This document shows, piece by piece, positions 8,399-17,474 of a DNA stretch of 64,000 nucleotides. Source of the stretch: Pseudoroseicyclus_A sp041714655 (GTDB lineage Bacteria; Pseudomonadota; Alphaproteobacteria; Rhodobacterales; Rhodobacteraceae); NCBI RefSeq assembly GCF_041714655.1, contig NZ_CP168219.1, positions 2,046,001-2,110,000 on the forward strand, given 5' to 3'. The notes under the pieces are model-generated. The model did not search any database and had not been told where the DNA came from. It was given only the letters and a program-made list of their open reading frames with translations. Position numbers and translations under genes: made by a program. Position 1 is the stretch's first letter. Each line of letters begins with the position of its first letter.

Positions 8399-9598
8399 TC
8401 ATCCGCCAAGGCTCGCCTCCCGCGGCGGCAGGCCGAGGAGCCGCCGCTTCTCGTCCTCGGAAAGGAAATCCGCCGCCGCGATGCGCTTCCACTGGCTCTC
8501 GCGCTCGGCGCTGAGCGCCGCGATCTGGTCGAGATCGGGGCGGAGCTCGAAGCGCTCGCCCGCATGGTCGCCCAGCCAGTCGGCAAGCGCCGCGAGGAGC
8601 TTGGCGGCGAGCGGTAGGACCGTCAGCCGGTAGAAGGCGCGGTTGGCCTCCTGGTAATTGGCGTAGGTGGCGTCGCCGGGGATGCCGAGGATCATCGGCG
8701 GCACGCCGAAGGCGACGGAGATCTCGCGCGCCGCGGCCTCCTTGGTCTTCTGGAACTCCATGTCCGAGGGGCTGAACCCCATCGGCTTCCAGTCGAGCCC
8801 GCCTTCCAGCAGCATCGGCCGCCCGGCGTTCCGCGCGCCCTGGTGCTGCGATTCCATCTCGAAGAGCAGCCGGTCGTACTGATCCTGGCTGAGCGCCGCC
8901 TGCCCGTCTGCGCCCCGGTAGACGATGGCGCCCGAGGGCCGCGCGGCATTGTCGAGAAGCCCCTTCGACCAGCGCGAGGCGGCGTTGTGCACGTCGATGG
9001 CGGTAGCGGCGGCCTGCAAGGGCGAGAGCCCGTAGTGATCGTCCTGCGGATGGAAGCTCTTCACATGGCAGATCGCCGCCGGCCCCTCGCCGAGGGTGAA
9101 GCGGTGTTTCTTGCCGCCGACGGCATAATCATAGGCCACCGGCCAGCCATCGGCGCCGGGCAGCAGCGACATGCGGTCGGAGCGCAGCACATGCAGCTCC
9201 TCCGGCAGGCCGCCGGGGCCGACCGCCTCCAGATAGGCGTTGCCGGTGAGGAGGAGCTGCCCATAGGCCGCCTCGAGGAATTCCGCCCGCCCCTGGGCGG
9301 CGTTCGGCCGGGCGAGGAGGCTGAGGGCGGGATGGGCCTCGAAGCGCTGCGCCGCGTCCTGCAGAACGAGCGGCAGGGCGGCGGCGGCCTCGGCGATGAG
9401 CTTCACGGCGCGGAAGCCGACGGGGTTGGCGGTGAAGCCGGTCTTCGTCAGCGAAACGGTGTCGCGCGGGCTCCAGGCCACGCGCCCGCCCCCGGCCCAG
9501 GCGATGAGTCCGCCGGCGGCGGATGCCTTGGCCTCGAAGCCGCCGGGCGCCTTGGCCGCCGGCACGTCCTTCGCCACGCGCTTCTTCTGTCCGAACAT
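8399..9598 (-). CDS. GTA g3 portal protein
   Basis: A 399-residue HK97-type portal protein that forms the dodecameric DNA entry channel. I chose the ATG at 9598 (MFGQKKR) because GAGGAG lies just upstream and homology begins there. The longer frame upstream crosses a repeat. Family blocks visible are GFRAVKLIAEAAAALPLVL near residue 75, LSPLQAAATAIDVHNAA near 200 and FGVPPMILGIPGDATYANY near 290. It is separated from terminase g2 by an unusual 260-bp palindrome-rich gap. Confidence 0.95.
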   Translation of the reverse strand: MFGQKKRVAKDVPAAKAPGGFEAKASAAGGLIAWAGGGRVAWSPRDTVSLTKTGFTANPVGFRAVKLIAEAAAALPLVLQDAAQRFEAHPALSLLARPNAAQGRAEFLEAAYGQLLLTGNAYLEAVGPGGLPEELHVLRSDRMSLLPGADGWPVAYDYAVGGKKHRFTLGEGPAAICHVKSFHPQDDHYGLSPLQAAATAIDVHNAASRWSKGLLDNAARPSGAIVYRGADGQAALSQDQYDRLLFEMESQHQGARNAGRPMLLEGGLDWKPMGFSPSDMEFQKTKEAAAREISVAFGVPPMILGIPGDATYANYQEANRAFYRLTVLPLAAKLLAALADWLGDHAGERFELRPDLDQIAALSAERESQWKRIAAADFLSEDEKRRLLGLPPREASLGG

Positions 9599-9689
9599 CG
9601 CCCGCTCCTCGCTTGCTTGGGGGCAATCTGGGGCGGAAAGATTTCGGCCTCTCTGCGGCACCGCGCGCTCGGGCGGCGGGGCGCAACGG

Positions 9690-9790
9690 CCCCCTGAGGA
9701 TGTCCCTGGAGCAAAGACGACAAAGCGGCGCGCCCTCGCTGGAGAGCGCGCCGCCTGCATGTCTTTGCTCCCAAAAAATCCTCAGGGGGG
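9690..9790. repeat. Inverted pair of the GTCTTTGCTCC/ATCCTC element inside the GTA operon
   Basis: Between the g2 stop and the g3 start, two copies of the motif GTCTTTGCTCC..ATCCTCAGGGGG face each other (arms 9690-9718 and 9761-9790). They flank a 9-bp-arm hairpin (GCGGCGCGC/GCGCGCCGC, 9725-9754). Two further G/C palindromes follow at about 9793-9838. The same core motif recurs near 20161, 23800, 42340 and 63564. Its function is unknown, and it could terminate or process the GTA transcript. Confidence 0.8.
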
Positions 9791-9858
9791 ATCTCGGGGG
9801 GCGCGAGCGCCCCCCGAGGCAGGGGGACCGGGGGGCGGCAGCCCCCCGCACGCCCCCC

Positions 9859-11268
9859 TCAGAGCGCCCGCAGCCTCGGCCGCCGCCACGCCGCCGCCGG
9901 CACGAGGATCGCCTCGGTCAGCGCCCAGACCAGCGCATCGACCCGGTCCGGCGAGCCGCGGCCCTCGAAGCCCGTGCGCGTCATGAGCGCCATCTGGTCC
10001 TCGAGGCCGGAGAGCCCGGCCAAGTGCTTCACCCGCCCCTGCTCGTAGAGCGTCGCGACGGGTTCGGCGCGGGCGGCCTTGCCGGCGTGGGCGCGGACGG
10101 CGCGGTAAGGGATGAGCGGGTCGATCTGCCGCAGGATCGTCTCCACCATCTGGCCGCCCTGGTTCACCTCCGCGACGATGCGCTCCGCCCCGTGCCGCTC
10201 CCGCGCGGCAATGGCGGCGCGCGCCCAGTCCAAAGGCGAGGCGCCGGAGAGGGAGGCATCCTCCAGCACATAGGCGCGCCAGTCCTGCGGGGGGCCGTCG
10301 GTCACCGCGCCGACCACGACGATGCCGCATTCGTCCGACCCCGCATGCGCCGTCACCGGCGGGTCCACCGCCACGACGATGCGGCTCATCGCCGGCGCCT
10401 CCGCCACCCGCGCCCCCTCGATCAGCTCTGTCGGCCAGAGCGCGCCCTCGGCCTCGGCCAGCATCTCGCCCTCGATCTCCTCCCGCCCCCGCCGCGTGCC
10501 GGCATAGCGGCGCTGGACCTCCTCAAGGAAGCCGGCGGCGAGGTTGGCGCGGTTGGCCATGGTCGGCGCATGGGTGCGCCGGGTCGTCGGCTGGGCGAGG
10601 AGCGCCTTCAGCGCCTGCGAATTGCGCGGCGTCGTCGTCACGCAGACCCGCGGGTCATCGCCGAGGCGGAGGCAGAACTGCAGCATGTCCCACGCCTCCT
10701 CGCCCTTCTTCCATTTCGCCAGCTCGTCCACCCAGGCGGCGTCGAACTGGGGGCCGCGGAGCGCCTCGGGCTCATGCGCCGAGAAGAGCCGCGCCTCGGC
10801 GCCGTTCGGCCAGCGGAGCATCCGGCGGGTGGCGATCCAGTCCGGCCGCCGGTCGGGCGGGGCGCAGGCCATGATGCCGCTCTCGCCGAAGACCATCACC
10901 TCGCGCGCCTGGTCGATGGTCTCGCCCACCAGCGCCACGCGGCGGGCGCGGCCAGGGCTGTCGGCTCGCGGCCCCTCGACCATGGAGCGCACCCATTCGG
11001 CGCCGGCGCGGGTCTTGCCCGCCCCCCGCCCACCGAGGATCACCCAGCCCCGCCAGTCGCCCTCGGGCGGCAACTGATGCTCCATCGCCCAGAAGTCGAA
11101 GAGCCAGGGCAGCGCCCGGAGCTCGGCCTCGCTCAGCCCGTCGAGGAACTCAGCCTGCACCGCCGCAGGTTCTGAGGCGAGCCAGGCGGCAGCCGATCTG
11201 ATGGCGGATGTCGGCGAGATCGAGGGCGCCGTCGGCCCCGGCGCCGGTCTGTTTGGCAAGCCAGTCAT
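9859..11268 (-). CDS. GTA g2 large terminase subunit (packaging ATPase/nuclease)
   Basis: Large terminase of the GTA packaging motor, which drives headful packaging of host DNA. It contains a Walker A motif GGRGAGKTRAGAEW, a Walker B-like VDEL segment and C-terminal RNase-H-like nuclease acidic residues (VVAVDPP; DRVDALVWAL). The start is uncertain. An ATG at 11268 gives 469 aa and overlaps g1 by ~120 bp. A GTG at 11160 overlaps the g1 stop by a few bases but loses the conserved AAAWLA segment. I report the ATG. The next gene, the portal, is 260 bp away. Confidence 0.9.
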   Translation of the reverse strand: MTGLPNRPAPGPTAPSISPTSAIRSAAAWLASEPAAVQAEFLDGLSEAELRALPWLFDFWAMEHQLPPEGDWRGWVILGGRGAGKTRAGAEWVRSMVEGPRADSPGRARRVALVGETIDQAREVMVFGESGIMACAPPDRRPDWIATRRMLRWPNGAEARLFSAHEPEALRGPQFDAAWVDELAKWKKGEEAWDMLQFCLRLGDDPRVCVTTTPRNSQALKALLAQPTTRRTHAPTMANRANLAAGFLEEVQRRYAGTRRGREEIEGEMLAEAEGALWPTELIEGARVAEAPAMSRIVVAVDPPVTAHAGSDECGIVVVGAVTDGPPQDWRAYVLEDASLSGASPLDWARAAIAARERHGAERIVAEVNQGGQMVETILRQIDPLIPYRAVRAHAGKAARAEPVATLYEQGRVKHLAGLSGLEDQMALMTRTGFEGRGSPDRVDALVWALTEAILVPAAAWRRPRLRAL

Positions 11269-11485
11269 CGAATTTCTGCTCCGTTCTGAAAGCCCGGTCG
11301 ATGGCGTCCATGAGGCGGGCATGTTCCGCCGCCAGCGCCTTCGTACCGTCCGTGTCACCGTGATCGACGCTCTCGAGGAGATCGCAGAGCACGGACCGCA
11401 CCCTGCCCATCACCCGGATCGCATCGGCGAATTCCTTCGCGACGCCGCCCTCCTTTTGGAGATGCGGCGGAAGTGCCTTGTCCAT
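11150..11485 (-). CDS. GTA g1 small terminase-like protein
   Basis: A 111-residue protein beginning MDKALPPHLQKEGGVAKEFA, the conserved opening of the GTA ORFg1 family, now viewed as the small terminase that recruits DNA to g2. It is the first gene of the structural operon. The 185 bp between it and mltG should hold the GTA promoter. A GGTTAACC palindrome lies there at 11631-11638, but no convincing -35/-10 pair was found. Confidence 0.85.
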   Translation of the reverse strand: MDKALPPHLQKEGGVAKEFADAIRVMGRVRSVLCDLLESVDHGDTDGTKALAAEHARLMDAIDRAFRTEQKFDDWLAKQTGAGADGALDLADIRHQIGCRLARLRTCGGAG

Positions 11486-11669
11486 GCTGCCTCTCGTCCG
11501 GGCGTGACCCGGGTCAGCCTCAATGAGCGAAGGGGGCTGTGGCCCCCTCCCCGATCTTGTTGTTTTGCCCGGCAGTCTTGGCCCCAAACGCAAAGATACC
11601 GCCCCCGCCGCGCGCGGGCGCGGCAGGGGTGGTTAACCAGTCGTGAGGAAAGTGGGCGCGGCGGGCGGC

Positions 11670-12827
11670 CTACTGGCCGCCGCTCTCCGCCTCGATCTGC
11701 CGCCAGCGGGCGACATTCTCGTTATGCTCGTCGAGGGTCTCGGCGAAGGCATGGCCGCCCGTGCCGTCGGCCACGAAGAAGAGGTAATCGCTCTCCGCCG
11801 GGTTGAGCACCGCCTCGATGGCGAGGCGGCCGGGGTTGGCGATGGGCGTCGGCGGCAGGCCGTCGATCACATAGGTGTTGTAGGGCGTCTCGCCGCGAAG
11901 CTCGCTCTGGCGGAGCCCCCGGCCGAGGACGCCGCGCCCCTCCGTCACCCCGTAGATCACCGTCGGGTCGGTCTGCAGGCGCATGCCCTGCCGCAGCCGG
12001 TTCTCGAAGACGGAGGCGACGAGCGGCCGCTCTTCGGGCACGCCGGTTTCCTTCTCGACGATGGAGGCGAGGATCAGCGCCTCCTCCGGCGTCTCGATCG
12101 GCAGCCCGTCCCGGCGTTCGGCCCAGGCTTCGGCGAGGATCGCAGCCTGCGCGCTTTCCATGCGGCCAAGGACGCTCTCGACCGTGTCGCCGGGGACGAC
12201 CTCGTAGCTGTCTGGCGCGAGCGTGCCCTCGGCGGGGATCTCGGTCACCGGCCCCTCGAGCACCTCCACTGCGTTCAGCCCCTCGACCACCTGCCAGGAG
12301 GTCAGCCCCTCGGCCAGCGCGATGCGGTAGCGCGTGTCGGCGGCGGCGCGGACCTCGGCATAGGCCTCCGGTGCCTCGGGCTCGACGCCCGGGTCCCATT
12401 CCGCCAGCTCGACGAAGCGGTTGGTCTCGGGATCGAGCGCGCGCACCTCGGCGAGCAGCCGGCCCAGCCCGACGCGATAGACGATCTCAGTCCCGCAGGT
12501 GGACTGGCCCCCGCGGGTGACGATGTCGAGGATCTCCTCCATCGACGCGCCGGCGGGGATGAGGAAGGCGCCGGCCTTCAGCTGCGCATCCTTCTCGGTG
12601 TAGTCGGAGGCGATGCCGTAGACCATCGGCGAGGAGATCGCCCCCTGCTCCGCCAGATCGTCGCGCACCCGGCGCATGTTGCTGCCCGCGGGCACCCGCA
12701 GGCAGATCGCCGTCTCAAGCGGCCCCTCGGCGCTGTATTCGCGGCTGCCCCAGGCGACGATGCCGCCGAGAAGGAAGAGGATGACGATGAAGAGCGTCAG
12801 GGCGTTGGACGCGATGGCCTTCCACAT
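11670..12827 (-). CDS. mltG: Endolytic murein transglycosylase MltG
   Basis: A 385-residue YceG/MltG family enzyme that cuts nascent glycan strands at the inner membrane and so sets their length. Residues 8-26 form one N-terminal membrane anchor (LTLFIVILFLLGGIVAW). The catalytic Glu is E258 in LASIVEKETG. The C-terminal IANPGRLAIEAVLNPAESDYLFFVADG block is diagnostic. A stretch of about 60 residues after position 110 is longer than in E. coli MltG, as often in Rhodobacterales. Its start shares a base with the fabF stop, so it is co-transcribed with fabF. Confidence 0.95.
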   Translation of the reverse strand: MWKAIASNALTLFIVILFLLGGIVAWGSREYSAEGPLETAICLRVPAGSNMRRVRDDLAEQGAISSPMVYGIASDYTEKDAQLKAGAFLIPAGASMEEILDIVTRGGQSTCGTEIVYRVGLGRLLAEVRALDPETNRFVELAEWDPGVEPEAPEAYAEVRAAADTRYRIALAEGLTSWQVVEGLNAVEVLEGPVTEIPAEGTLAPDSYEVVPGDTVESVLGRMESAQAAILAEAWAERRDGLPIETPEEALILASIVEKETGVPEERPLVASVFENRLRQGMRLQTDPTVIYGVTEGRGVLGRGLRQSELRGETPYNTYVIDGLPPTPIANPGRLAIEAVLNPAESDYLFFVADGTGGHAFAETLDEHNENVARWRQIEAESGGQ

Positions 12828-14086
12828 CAGGGCGCTTTCCCGAAGATGACGCTGGCATTGGTGCCGCCGAAGCCGAAGGAGTTCGACAGCGCATAGTCGA
12901 TCTTCCGCTCGACCTTGGCATTGGGGGCGAGGTCGACCTTCGCCTCCACCGCCGGATTGTCGAGGTTGATCGTCGGCGGCGCCACCTGGTCGCGGATGGC
13001 GAGGATAGAGAAGATCGCCTCGATGGCCCCCGCGGCGCCAAGGAGGTGCCCGGTCATCGACTTGGTGGAGGACATGGTGACCTGGCTCGCCGCATCGCCG
13101 AGCATCCGCTCGACGGCGCCGAGCTCGATCGTGTCGGCCATGGTCGAGGTGCCATGGGCGTTGATGTAGTCGATCTGATGGGGCTCAAGCCCGGCATCGG
13201 CCAGCGCGGCGAGCATCGAGCGCTCGCCGCCGTCACCGTCCTCCGAGGGGGCGGTGATGTGATAGGCGTCGCCGGAAAGGCCGTAGCCCTTCACCTCGGC
13301 ATAGATCTTGGCGCCCCGCGCAACCGCGTGCTCGTATTCCTCGAGGATCACCATGCCGGCGCCCTCACCCATGACGAAGCCGTCGCGATCCGTGTCCCAG
13401 GGGCGGGAGGCGGCCTTCGGGTCGTCCTCGCGCTTGGTGGAGAGCGCCTTGCAGGCGTTGAACCCCGCGATGCCGATCTCGCAGATCGCCGCCTCGGCGC
13501 CGCCGGCGACCATGACGTCGGCGCGGCCGAGCTGGATCATCGTCGCCGCATCGCCGATGGCATGGGCGCCGGTCGAGCAGGCGGTGACCACCGCATGGTT
13601 CGGCCCCTTGAAGCCGTAGCGGATCGAGACCTGACCGGAGATGAGGTTGATGAGCGAGCCGGGGATGAAGAAGGGCGATACGCGCCGCGCCCCCTTCTCC
13701 TTGATCTGCACGGCCGTCTGCGCGATCCAGTTCAGCCCGCCGATGCCGGAGCCGATGAGCACGCCGGTGCGCAGCCGGTCTTCCTCGGCCTCCGGCATCC
13801 AGCCGGAATCCTCGACCGCCTGCTGCGCGGCGGCCATGCCGAAGAGGATGAAATCGTCGACCTTGCGCTGGTCCTTCGGCTCCATGTAGCGGTCGGGATT
13901 GAACGTGCCGTCACTCCCGTCGCCGCGGGGAACCTCGCAGGCGTATTTCGTGGTGACGCCCGAGGCGTCGAAGCGCGTGATGGGCCCGGCGCCGGACTGG
14001 CCGGCCAGAAGCCGCTCCCAGCTCTTTTCCACGCCATCTGCAAGCGGGGTGACAAGGCCCAATCCGGTGACCACGACACGGCGCAT
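12827..14086 (-). CDS. fabF: Beta-ketoacyl-ACP synthase II FabF
   Basis: A 419-residue KAS II condensing enzyme that elongates acyl-ACP in type II fatty acid synthesis. The Cys-His-His triad is visible: C170 in VVTACSTGAHAIG, H311 in NAHGTSTMADTIEL and H347 in STKSMTGHLLGAAG. The length is normal. It lies 190 bp after acpP, beyond a strong terminator hairpin, and is coupled to mltG. Confidence 0.97.
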   Translation of the reverse strand: MRRVVVTGLGLVTPLADGVEKSWERLLAGQSGAGPITRFDASGVTTKYACEVPRGDGSDGTFNPDRYMEPKDQRKVDDFILFGMAAAQQAVEDSGWMPEAEEDRLRTGVLIGSGIGGLNWIAQTAVQIKEKGARRVSPFFIPGSLINLISGQVSIRYGFKGPNHAVVTACSTGAHAIGDAATMIQLGRADVMVAGGAEAAICEIGIAGFNACKALSTKREDDPKAASRPWDTDRDGFVMGEGAGMVILEEYEHAVARGAKIYAEVKGYGLSGDAYHITAPSEDGDGGERSMLAALADAGLEPHQIDYINAHGTSTMADTIELGAVERMLGDAASQVTMSSTKSMTGHLLGAAGAIEAIFSILAIRDQVAPPTINLDNPAVEAKVDLAPNAKVERKIDYALSNSFGFGGTNASVIFGKAP

Positions 14087-14220
14087 CTGCTCTCTCCCAC
14101 GTCTTCTTCGTTGGCCGACCTCTACCTCAGGGGCAAAGAGCGGGGCAAGAGCCGGTGGCCCATGCTCCTTTCGGGGGCCGGTCGCCGCCCGCCCCCGTCA
14201 CCTGAATGGCGGCAGGCCCA

Positions 14221-14250
14221 AAAGCAAAACGGCGCCCCGGGGGGCGCCGC
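14221..14250 (-). terminator. Rho-independent terminator after acpP
   Basis: Reading the reverse strand after the acpP stop there is a G/C stem (CGGCGCC...GGCGCCG, 14231-14250) followed by TTTTGCTTTT (14230-14221). Its place just 25 bp past acpP would limit read-through into fabF and help keep acpP transcript in excess. Confidence 0.8.
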
Positions 14251-14275
14251 TCACCAATCGACCTTCGAGAGGCGC

Positions 14276-14509
14276 TTACTGCGCGCCCTCGATGAACTTC
14301 ACGGCATCGCCGAAGGTCTGGATCGTTTCGGCGGCATCGTCCGGGATCTCGATCCCGAATTCTTCCTCGAAAGCCATGACCAGTTCGACGGTGTCCAGAG
14401 AGTCGGCGCCCAGATCGTCGATGAAGGAGGCATTCTCGGTCACTTTGTCTTCTTCGACACCGAGATGCTCCACCACAATCTTGCGCACGCGGTCAGCGAC
14501 GTCGCTCAT
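14276..14509 (-). CDS. acpP: Acyl carrier protein AcpP
   Basis: A 77-residue acidic acyl carrier protein. The phosphopantetheine attachment site is S37 in the invariant GADSLDTVEL motif. Length and sequence are typical of alphaproteobacterial AcpP. It sits between fabG and fabF with 224 bp upstream for its own promoter and a terminator directly downstream, as befits a very highly expressed protein. Confidence 0.98.
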   Translation of the reverse strand: MSDVADRVRKIVVEHLGVEEDKVTENASFIDDLGADSLDTVELVMAFEEEFGIEIPDDAAETIQTFGDAVKFIEGAQ

Positions 14510-14732
14510 ATCTATCCCTCACGTTTCGGGCTATCGCCCTGCTCTATAGCCCCTGTCGGGCGGTTTCGACAGCCCCCCAAAGGGCTTCCCCTCACGGGGC
14601 GGCGGGAACCGCCCCGGCAAATCTCGTCGGCCTATACCAGAGTTTCAAGGGCAGGCAAACGCTTTCCCTCGGGCTCTTTCGGGCCGTTTTCGCGGCCGGC
14701 CGGGCGGGCGGAAATGGCCCGCCCGATCGGCG

Positions 14733-15470
14733 TCAGAGCATTGCCATTCCGCCGTTCACATGCAGCGTGGCGCCGGTCACATAGGCCGCTTCCTCGCTGG
14801 CGAGATAAAGGACGGCGGCGGCAATATCCTCGGGCGAGCCCATGCGGCCGAGGGGGATCTGCCCCATGATCGCCTCCTGCTGCGCCTCGCTCAGCTTGTC
14901 GGTCATCGGCGTCGCGATGAAGCCGGGCGCCACCGCGTTGACGGTGATGCCGCGGCTCGCCACCTCCTGCGCCAGCGCCTTGCCGAAGCCGATCATGCCG
15001 GCCTTGGCGGCGGCGTAATTCGCCTGCCCCGGATTGCCGGTGGCGCCGACGATGGACGAGATGTTGACGATCCGCCCCCAGCGGGACTTCATCATCCCCC
15101 GGATGGCGCCCCGGCAAAGCTTGACCGTGGCGTTGAGGTTCACTTCCAGCACCTCCGACCATTCCTCGTCGCTCATGCGCATGAAGATGTTGTCGCGGGT
15201 GATGCCGGCGTTGTTGACGAGGATGTCGAGGCTGCCCATCGCCTCCGCCGCCTCTTTCGGCAGCGCGGCCACGGCCACGGGATCGGAGAGGTTGCAGGGC
15301 AGCACATGCGCCCGCTCGCCGAGCTCGCCCGCGAGCGCCTGCAGCGGCGCCTCGCGGGTGCCGGACAGCCCGACGGTGGCGCCGGCGCCGTGCAGCGCGC
15401 GGGCGATGGCGGCGCCGATGCCGCCCGAGGCGCCTGTGACGAGGGCGGTCTTGCCGGTGAGGTCGAACAT
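14733..15470 (-). CDS. fabG: 3-oxoacyl-ACP reductase FabG
   Basis: A 245-residue short-chain dehydrogenase that reduces 3-ketoacyl-ACP with NADPH. The cofactor motif TGASGGIGAAIA starts near residue 12, NNAG is at 86-89, and the catalytic S139, Y152 and K156 lie in the NISSIVG and NYAAAK segments. I chose the ATG at 15470 over a GTG nine bases upstream because AAGGAG lies 8 bp before the ATG. It starts 6 bp past the fabD stop. Confidence 0.97.
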   Translation of the reverse strand: MFDLTGKTALVTGASGGIGAAIARALHGAGATVGLSGTREAPLQALAGELGERAHVLPCNLSDPVAVAALPKEAAEAMGSLDILVNNAGITRDNIFMRMSDEEWSEVLEVNLNATVKLCRGAIRGMMKSRWGRIVNISSIVGATGNPGQANYAAAKAGMIGFGKALAQEVASRGITVNAVAPGFIATPMTDKLSEAQQEAIMGQIPLGRMGSPEDIAAAVLYLASEEAAYVTGATLHVNGGMAML

Positions 15471-15475
15471 CGGGA

Positions 15476-16417
15476 TCACTCCTTGAGGCTTTGCGCGGCC
15501 GCGGCCGCCTCGTCGGGCGTGCCGACGGTCTTGGTCTCGATCTCCTTGGCGATCCGGCGGATCATGCCGGTCAGCGCCTTGCCGGCGCCGATCTCCCAGG
15601 TCTCCGTCACGCCGGCCTCGGCCATGTGCATGACCGATTCCCGCCAGCGGACCGACCCGGTGACCTGCGCGACGAGAAGGTCGCGGATCTCGGCCGGCTC
15701 GGTCACGGGCCGCGCCGTGACATTGGCGACGAGCGGCACATTCGGCGCCAGGATCTCCACCTCCGCCAGCGCCTCGGCCATCCGCTCGGCGGCGGGCTGC
15801 ATGAGCGCGGAGTGGAAGGGGGCGGAGACGGGCAGCGGCAGCGCCCGCTTGGCCCCCGCCTCCTTGCAGAGCGCCATGGCCCGCTCGACGGCGGGCGCGT
15901 GGCCGGAAAGGACGACCTGCGCGGGGTCGTTGTCATTGGCGGCCTGCACGATCTCTTCGGGGCTGGTCGCCTTGGCAGCGATTTCCGCCACCTGCTCGAA
16001 GGACAGGCCGAGAATGGCGGCCATGGCGCCGACCCCGGCGGGGACGGCCTCCTGCATGGCATCGCCGCGGATGCGCAGAAGCCGGGCGGTGTCTTTCAGG
16101 CTGAGCGCGCCCGCGGCGGCGAGCGCCGAATATTCGCCAAGCGAATGGCCGGCGACGAGCCCGGCGTCGGAGATGTCGACGCCCTCGGCCTCGAGCGCGC
16201 GGAAGGCGGCAAGCGAGGTGGCCATGAGCGCCGGCTGGGCGTTGCGGGTGAGGGTCAGCGTCTCGATCTCGCCCTCCCAGATGAGGGCGGAGAGCGGCTC
16301 GCCGAGCGTGTCGTCGACCTCGTCGAAGACGGCGCGGGCCTCGGGATAGGCCTCGGCCAGGGCCTTGCCCATGCCGATCACCTGGGCCCCCTGCCCCGGA
16401 AACACGAATGCCCGCAT
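15476..16417 (-). CDS. fabD: Malonyl-CoA:ACP transacylase FabD
   Basis: A 313-residue acyltransferase that loads malonyl units onto ACP. The nucleophile is S92 in GHSLGEYSALAA and the partner is H203 in SAPFHSALM. Two adjacent ATGs (16420 and 16417) follow GGGAG, and the second gives the standard MRAFVFPGQGAQ start. The longer open frame upstream is not coding. It leads the fabD-fabG pair. Confidence 0.97.
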   Translation of the reverse strand: MRAFVFPGQGAQVIGMGKALAEAYPEARAVFDEVDDTLGEPLSALIWEGEIETLTLTRNAQPALMATSLAAFRALEAEGVDISDAGLVAGHSLGEYSALAAAGALSLKDTARLLRIRGDAMQEAVPAGVGAMAAILGLSFEQVAEIAAKATSPEEIVQAANDNDPAQVVLSGHAPAVERAMALCKEAGAKRALPLPVSAPFHSALMQPAAERMAEALAEVEILAPNVPLVANVTARPVTEPAEIRDLLVAQVTGSVRWRESVMHMAEAGVTETWEIGAGKALTGMIRRIAKEIETKTVGTPDEAAAAAQSLKE

Positions 16418-16568
16418 CATCTTCTCCCGTTTGCCACGACTGCCCGCCGGTCTAGCGAAAGCCGGGATGGGCGACAAGGAAAGGGAGCGCGGATGATCCG
16501 CGCCGCAGGTGGAGGTCGATCTGGAAATCTCAGGCGGAGACCTTTGGTCCCCGATCCGGCGTGAGCCC

Positions 16569-17228
16569 TCAGGCGGCCGGCTGGGCCAGCGGCGGCAGGC
16601 GGGCGGGCCGCGGGCTGCCGGGCGCATTGGCGGGCTCGGGCCGGCTCTGCCGGGGGCGGACCATCAGGTCCCGCCCGATCCGGTCGCGCAGCGCCAGAAG
16701 CGCATCCTCCGGCCCCTGCGCCACATGGATGAGCCGCGTCGAATTGCCGAGCCGCAGCACCAGCGTCGCCCGCTGATCGCCCCGCTCGGGCCGGCGGGTC
16801 AGGAAGACGCCGCCGACATCGGCAAAGGCCACGCGCCCCGCCAGCGTCGGCAGGCCGGCGCGGTTGCGCAGCACCTCGCGCACCTCGCCCTGGGCGATGT
16901 CGATCTGCACCTCGGCCCGCGTGCCGCGGCTGCCGACCCACAGGAGCGTCGCCCCGAACCCGGCGAGCACGACGGAGGCGATGAGCCGGAAGGCCACCAG
17001 GGTCGCGCTGTCGCCGCCCATCGGCATGAGCCAGAGCCCCGCCGTCAGCGCCAGCCCCAGGATGCCGCCGCTCGTCGCCAGCACCTGCAGGGCCGCCATC
17101 AGCTCCGTCATCGGCGTGACCTTGCGGATCACATAGCCCCAATAGGCCTCCTCCACCCGATGCCGGGCGGCGGGGGCGCGCGCCGCCTTGCGGCGGCTGC
17201 GGGCGACGGGTTGCAGGACAGTGGTCAT
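16569..17228 (-). CDS. Unknown two-TM membrane protein
   Basis: A 219-residue protein from the ATG at 17228 with no family I recognise. It has a basic N-terminal 30 residues and two membrane segments, about 58-77 and 84-103 (ILGLALTAGLWLMPMGG; LVAFRLIASVVLAGFGATLL). A cytosolic beta-rich domain follows (VQIDIAQGEVREVLRNRAG ... GVFLTRRPERGDQRATLVLRL) that recalls a PH-like domain. The C-terminus is Pro/Arg-rich. It is divergent from rpsF and upstream of fabD on the same strand. A role in membrane or lipid homeostasis would be a guess. Confidence 0.75.
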   Translation of the reverse strand: MTTVLQPVARSRRKAARAPAARHRVEEAYWGYVIRKVTPMTELMAALQVLATSGGILGLALTAGLWLMPMGGDSATLVAFRLIASVVLAGFGATLLWVGSRGTRAEVQIDIAQGEVREVLRNRAGLPTLAGRVAFADVGGVFLTRRPERGDQRATLVLRLGNSTRLIHVAQGPEDALLALRDRIGRDLMVRPRQSRPEPANAPGSPRPARLPPLAQPAA

Positions 17229-17335
17229 GAGACGCGGCCTCTCTTCGCGGTCGATGCCGCATCTGACGCAGCGAATGGGGCCGAAACCGGGCAGGCTCGT
17301 GGTGAGGGCAGGGAAAATGGGCCGGGCGCGCGGCC

Positions 17336-17363
17336 TTGCCACGCCGGCCCTGATCTGTATAAG
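17336..17363 (+). promoter_or_regulatory. Probable sigma-70 promoter of rpsF-rpsR-rplI
   Basis: TTGCCA and TATAAG are separated by 16 bp, about 112 bp before the rpsF ATG. No other hexamer pair this good is seen in the divergent region. The ~100-nt leader that would result is G/C-rich and could hold the S6:S18 autoregulatory fold, but I cannot fold it here. Confidence 0.5.
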
Positions 17364-17474
17364 GCCGCATTCCTTCCGCGAGACGTTCTTAACCGCGCAG
17401 TCTCTCGTGGGGTGGCCCGCGGAAGGTTCTTGGCCCCCCTTTGAAATGCGCCGCGACAAGAGAAGTGGAGAGTC

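Noticed and set aside
1..11485. Ordinary prophage
   Set aside because: No integrase, repressor, replication or lysis genes, and gene order and short tape measure match gene transfer agents.
14543..14571. acpP promoter (TGTCGA-N17-TATAGA on the minus strand)
   Set aside because: The -10 is reasonable but the -35 is poor, so it is not listed as a feature.
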